DNA from: UBA6164 sp964527325
GTDB lineage: Bacteria; Patescibacteriota; Gracilibacteria; BD1-5; UBA6164
DNA: 7,735 bases
Assembly: GCA_964527325.1 (NCBI GenBank)
Contig: CAZGNU010000063.1
Location: forward strand, 1 to 7,735
Direction of reading: 5' to 3'
The notes below the pieces were generated by a model that was given only the letters and a program-made list of their open reading frames with translations, searched no databases and had not been told where the DNA came from. Below, in pieces: positions 7,299 to 7,735 of this stretch. Position numbers and translations under genes: made by a program. Position 1 is the first letter of the stretch. Every line of letters begins with the position of its first letter.

Positions 7299-7345
7299 CC
7301 ATCCCCTCGTACCTCGGTACTTCCCTTGGAAATGGAAGAAATTAA
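7299..7345. repeat. Palindromic repeat, degenerate copy
   Basis: Two small hairpins lie side by side in the gap after rsmI: GTACC-TC-GGTAC (7309-7320) and CTTCC...GGAAG (7320-7338). They are preceded by CATCCCCTC. The block is far more GC-rich than its surroundings and resembles the other palindromic elements in base composition, but the match is loose. No U tract follows, so it probably does not separate rsmI from the next gene. Confidence 0.35.
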
Positions 7346-7365
7346 AATAATGTAATAAAAAAAAT

Positions 7366-7641
7366 ATGCAACTAAATATACCAAAAGAAAACGGGGAAGT
7401 TTTTATAAAGTCTACTATGTGGAATAGCATAATAGAAGTTTTTAAAAATGAAAAAAATATTGATATTACGTCTTATTTAGTTTCTGTACAATTAAGGTGA
7501 AAGATTATATTAATCAAAACTAATAAGCCAATAATTAATACTGAAGCTTTATTGCTAGATGATAAAATAAAAAAACTTTTTTCAGAAAAAATAAAAAAAA
7601 TGTGAATAAAATTTTATGATTTTGAGGTGAAATATTTATAA
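7366..7641 (+). CDS. Small protein, possibly DciA/DUF721-like
   Basis: A 91-residue protein. The second half, LVSVQLRGKIILIKTNKPIINTEALL and on to KFYDFEVKYL, has an alternating beta-strand, helix, strand pattern: a short strand pair, a charged helix (DDKIKKLFSEKIKKM) and a final strand. This resembles the small domain of DciA/DUF721 proteins, which load the replicative helicase DnaB in bacteria lacking DnaC. The presence of dnaN and priA nearby would suit this, but the similarity is by eye only. The N-terminus (residues 1-30) contains a helix MWNSIIEVFKNEK. The ATG at 7366 follows an A-rich tract, 88 bases after rsmI, and the stop TAA overlaps the terminator palindrome. The coding call is good; the family call is tentative. 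Confidence 0.65.
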
Positions 7642-7676
7642 AAAAAGTGTAATCTTAGCTAAGATTACACTTTTTT
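7641..7676. terminator. Perfect 36-bp palindrome, bidirectional intrinsic terminator
   Basis: The sequence is fully self-complementary: 18 bases (7641-7658) mirrored by 18 (7659-7676). In RNA it forms a stem with an AGCU loop, ending in six Us in either direction. It overlaps the last base of the stop codon at 7639-7641 and lies two bases from the presumed stop of a leftward gene, so it serves convergent transcripts. Confidence 0.9.
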
Positions 7677-7677
7677 A

Positions 7678-7735
7678 CTATTTTATTTCCACTATTGGGT
7701 TTAAAACCCCTATCTTTAGATAGCTAACTGTTAGG
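7678..7735 (-). CDS. Probable 3' end of a leftward gene (partial)
   Basis: On the minus strand the frame is open from the window edge to TAG at 7680-7678, encoding the last 18 residues TVSYLKIGVLNPIVEIK preceded by Leu. The bidirectional terminator directly after this stop is what a convergent gene would need. The fragment is too short to identify. Several small palindromes lie in the same bases (GGGTTT/AAACCC at 7697-7709, TATCT/AGATA at 7711-7722, CTAA/TTAG at 7724-7734), so a non-coding repeat is the alternative. Confidence 0.4.
   Translation of the reverse strand, partial: LTVSYLKIGVLNPIVEIK

Noticed and set aside
7218..7430. 70-residue minus-strand hydrophobic open frame
   Set aside because: It overlaps the end of rsmI, the repeat and the start of the 7366 gene on the other strand; the hydrophobicity comes from antisense of A-rich sequence.
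1..7735. Mycoplasma-type code 4 (UGA as Trp)
   Set aside because: It would put Trp in Walker A, in the RsmI GTPG loop and in the FtsA phosphate loops; Gly fits all of these, while TGG remains as the Trp codon.
1..7735. CRISPR array, tRNA or rRNA genes
   Set aside because: No regularly spaced direct repeats, cloverleaf with CCA-type end or conserved rRNA segments were seen on either strand.

Overview
The window is AT-rich bacterial DNA that reads sensibly only if UGA is translated as glycine (NCBI genetic code 25). In the standard code every gene breaks into short pieces. With UGA as Gly, continuous proteins of normal length appear, and UGA falls at invariant glycines such as two in the Walker A loop of the ABC ATPase and the SDAGTPG loop of RsmI. 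All eight complete genes end in TAA, and a partial one appears to end in TAG. This points to a Candidate Phyla Radiation bacterium of the Gracilibacteria or Absconditabacteria (SR1) type; the window does not separate the two. Start codons follow A-rich leaders with no clear Shine-Dalgarno sequence.

Layout. Positions 1-539 (-) are a nearly complete ribosome recycling factor gene (frr). It diverges from an orphan ABC transporter ATPase gene at 717-1424 (+). A structured inverted-repeat element at 1423-1537 lies between that gene and a convergent four-gene minus-strand stretch. In transcription order this stretch is a priA-type gene lacking its N-terminal half (5641-4607), dnaN for the sliding clamp (4494-3367), a TPR protein (3285-2767) and a divergent ftsA-like gene (2744-1536). 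A control region at 5642-5815 holds overlapping, opposed promoter-like sequences and a 22-bp hairpin with a U tract. Rightward from it run an unrecognised 257-residue coiled-coil protein (5816-6589), rsmI (6600-7277) and a 91-residue protein possibly related to DciA/DUF721 (7366-7641). A perfect 36-bp palindrome, a bidirectional terminator, separates the last gene from what appears to be the 3' end of a leftward gene at the window edge.

How the genes work together. The content is core informational machinery: clamp, primosome remnant, possible helicase loader, cell-division actin homologue, 16S rRNA methyltransferase and ribosome recycling factor. The dnaN-TPR-ftsA order puts replication and division genes in one likely transcription unit.

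Unexplained structure. Five palindromic G-rich repeats are scattered through the gaps, and one lies in frame inside priA. The most notable items are the priA gene starting exactly at the second helicase lobe, the opposed promoters with the hairpin RNA, and the family-less protein at 5816-6589. I found no CRISPR array, tRNA, rRNA or transposase gene.
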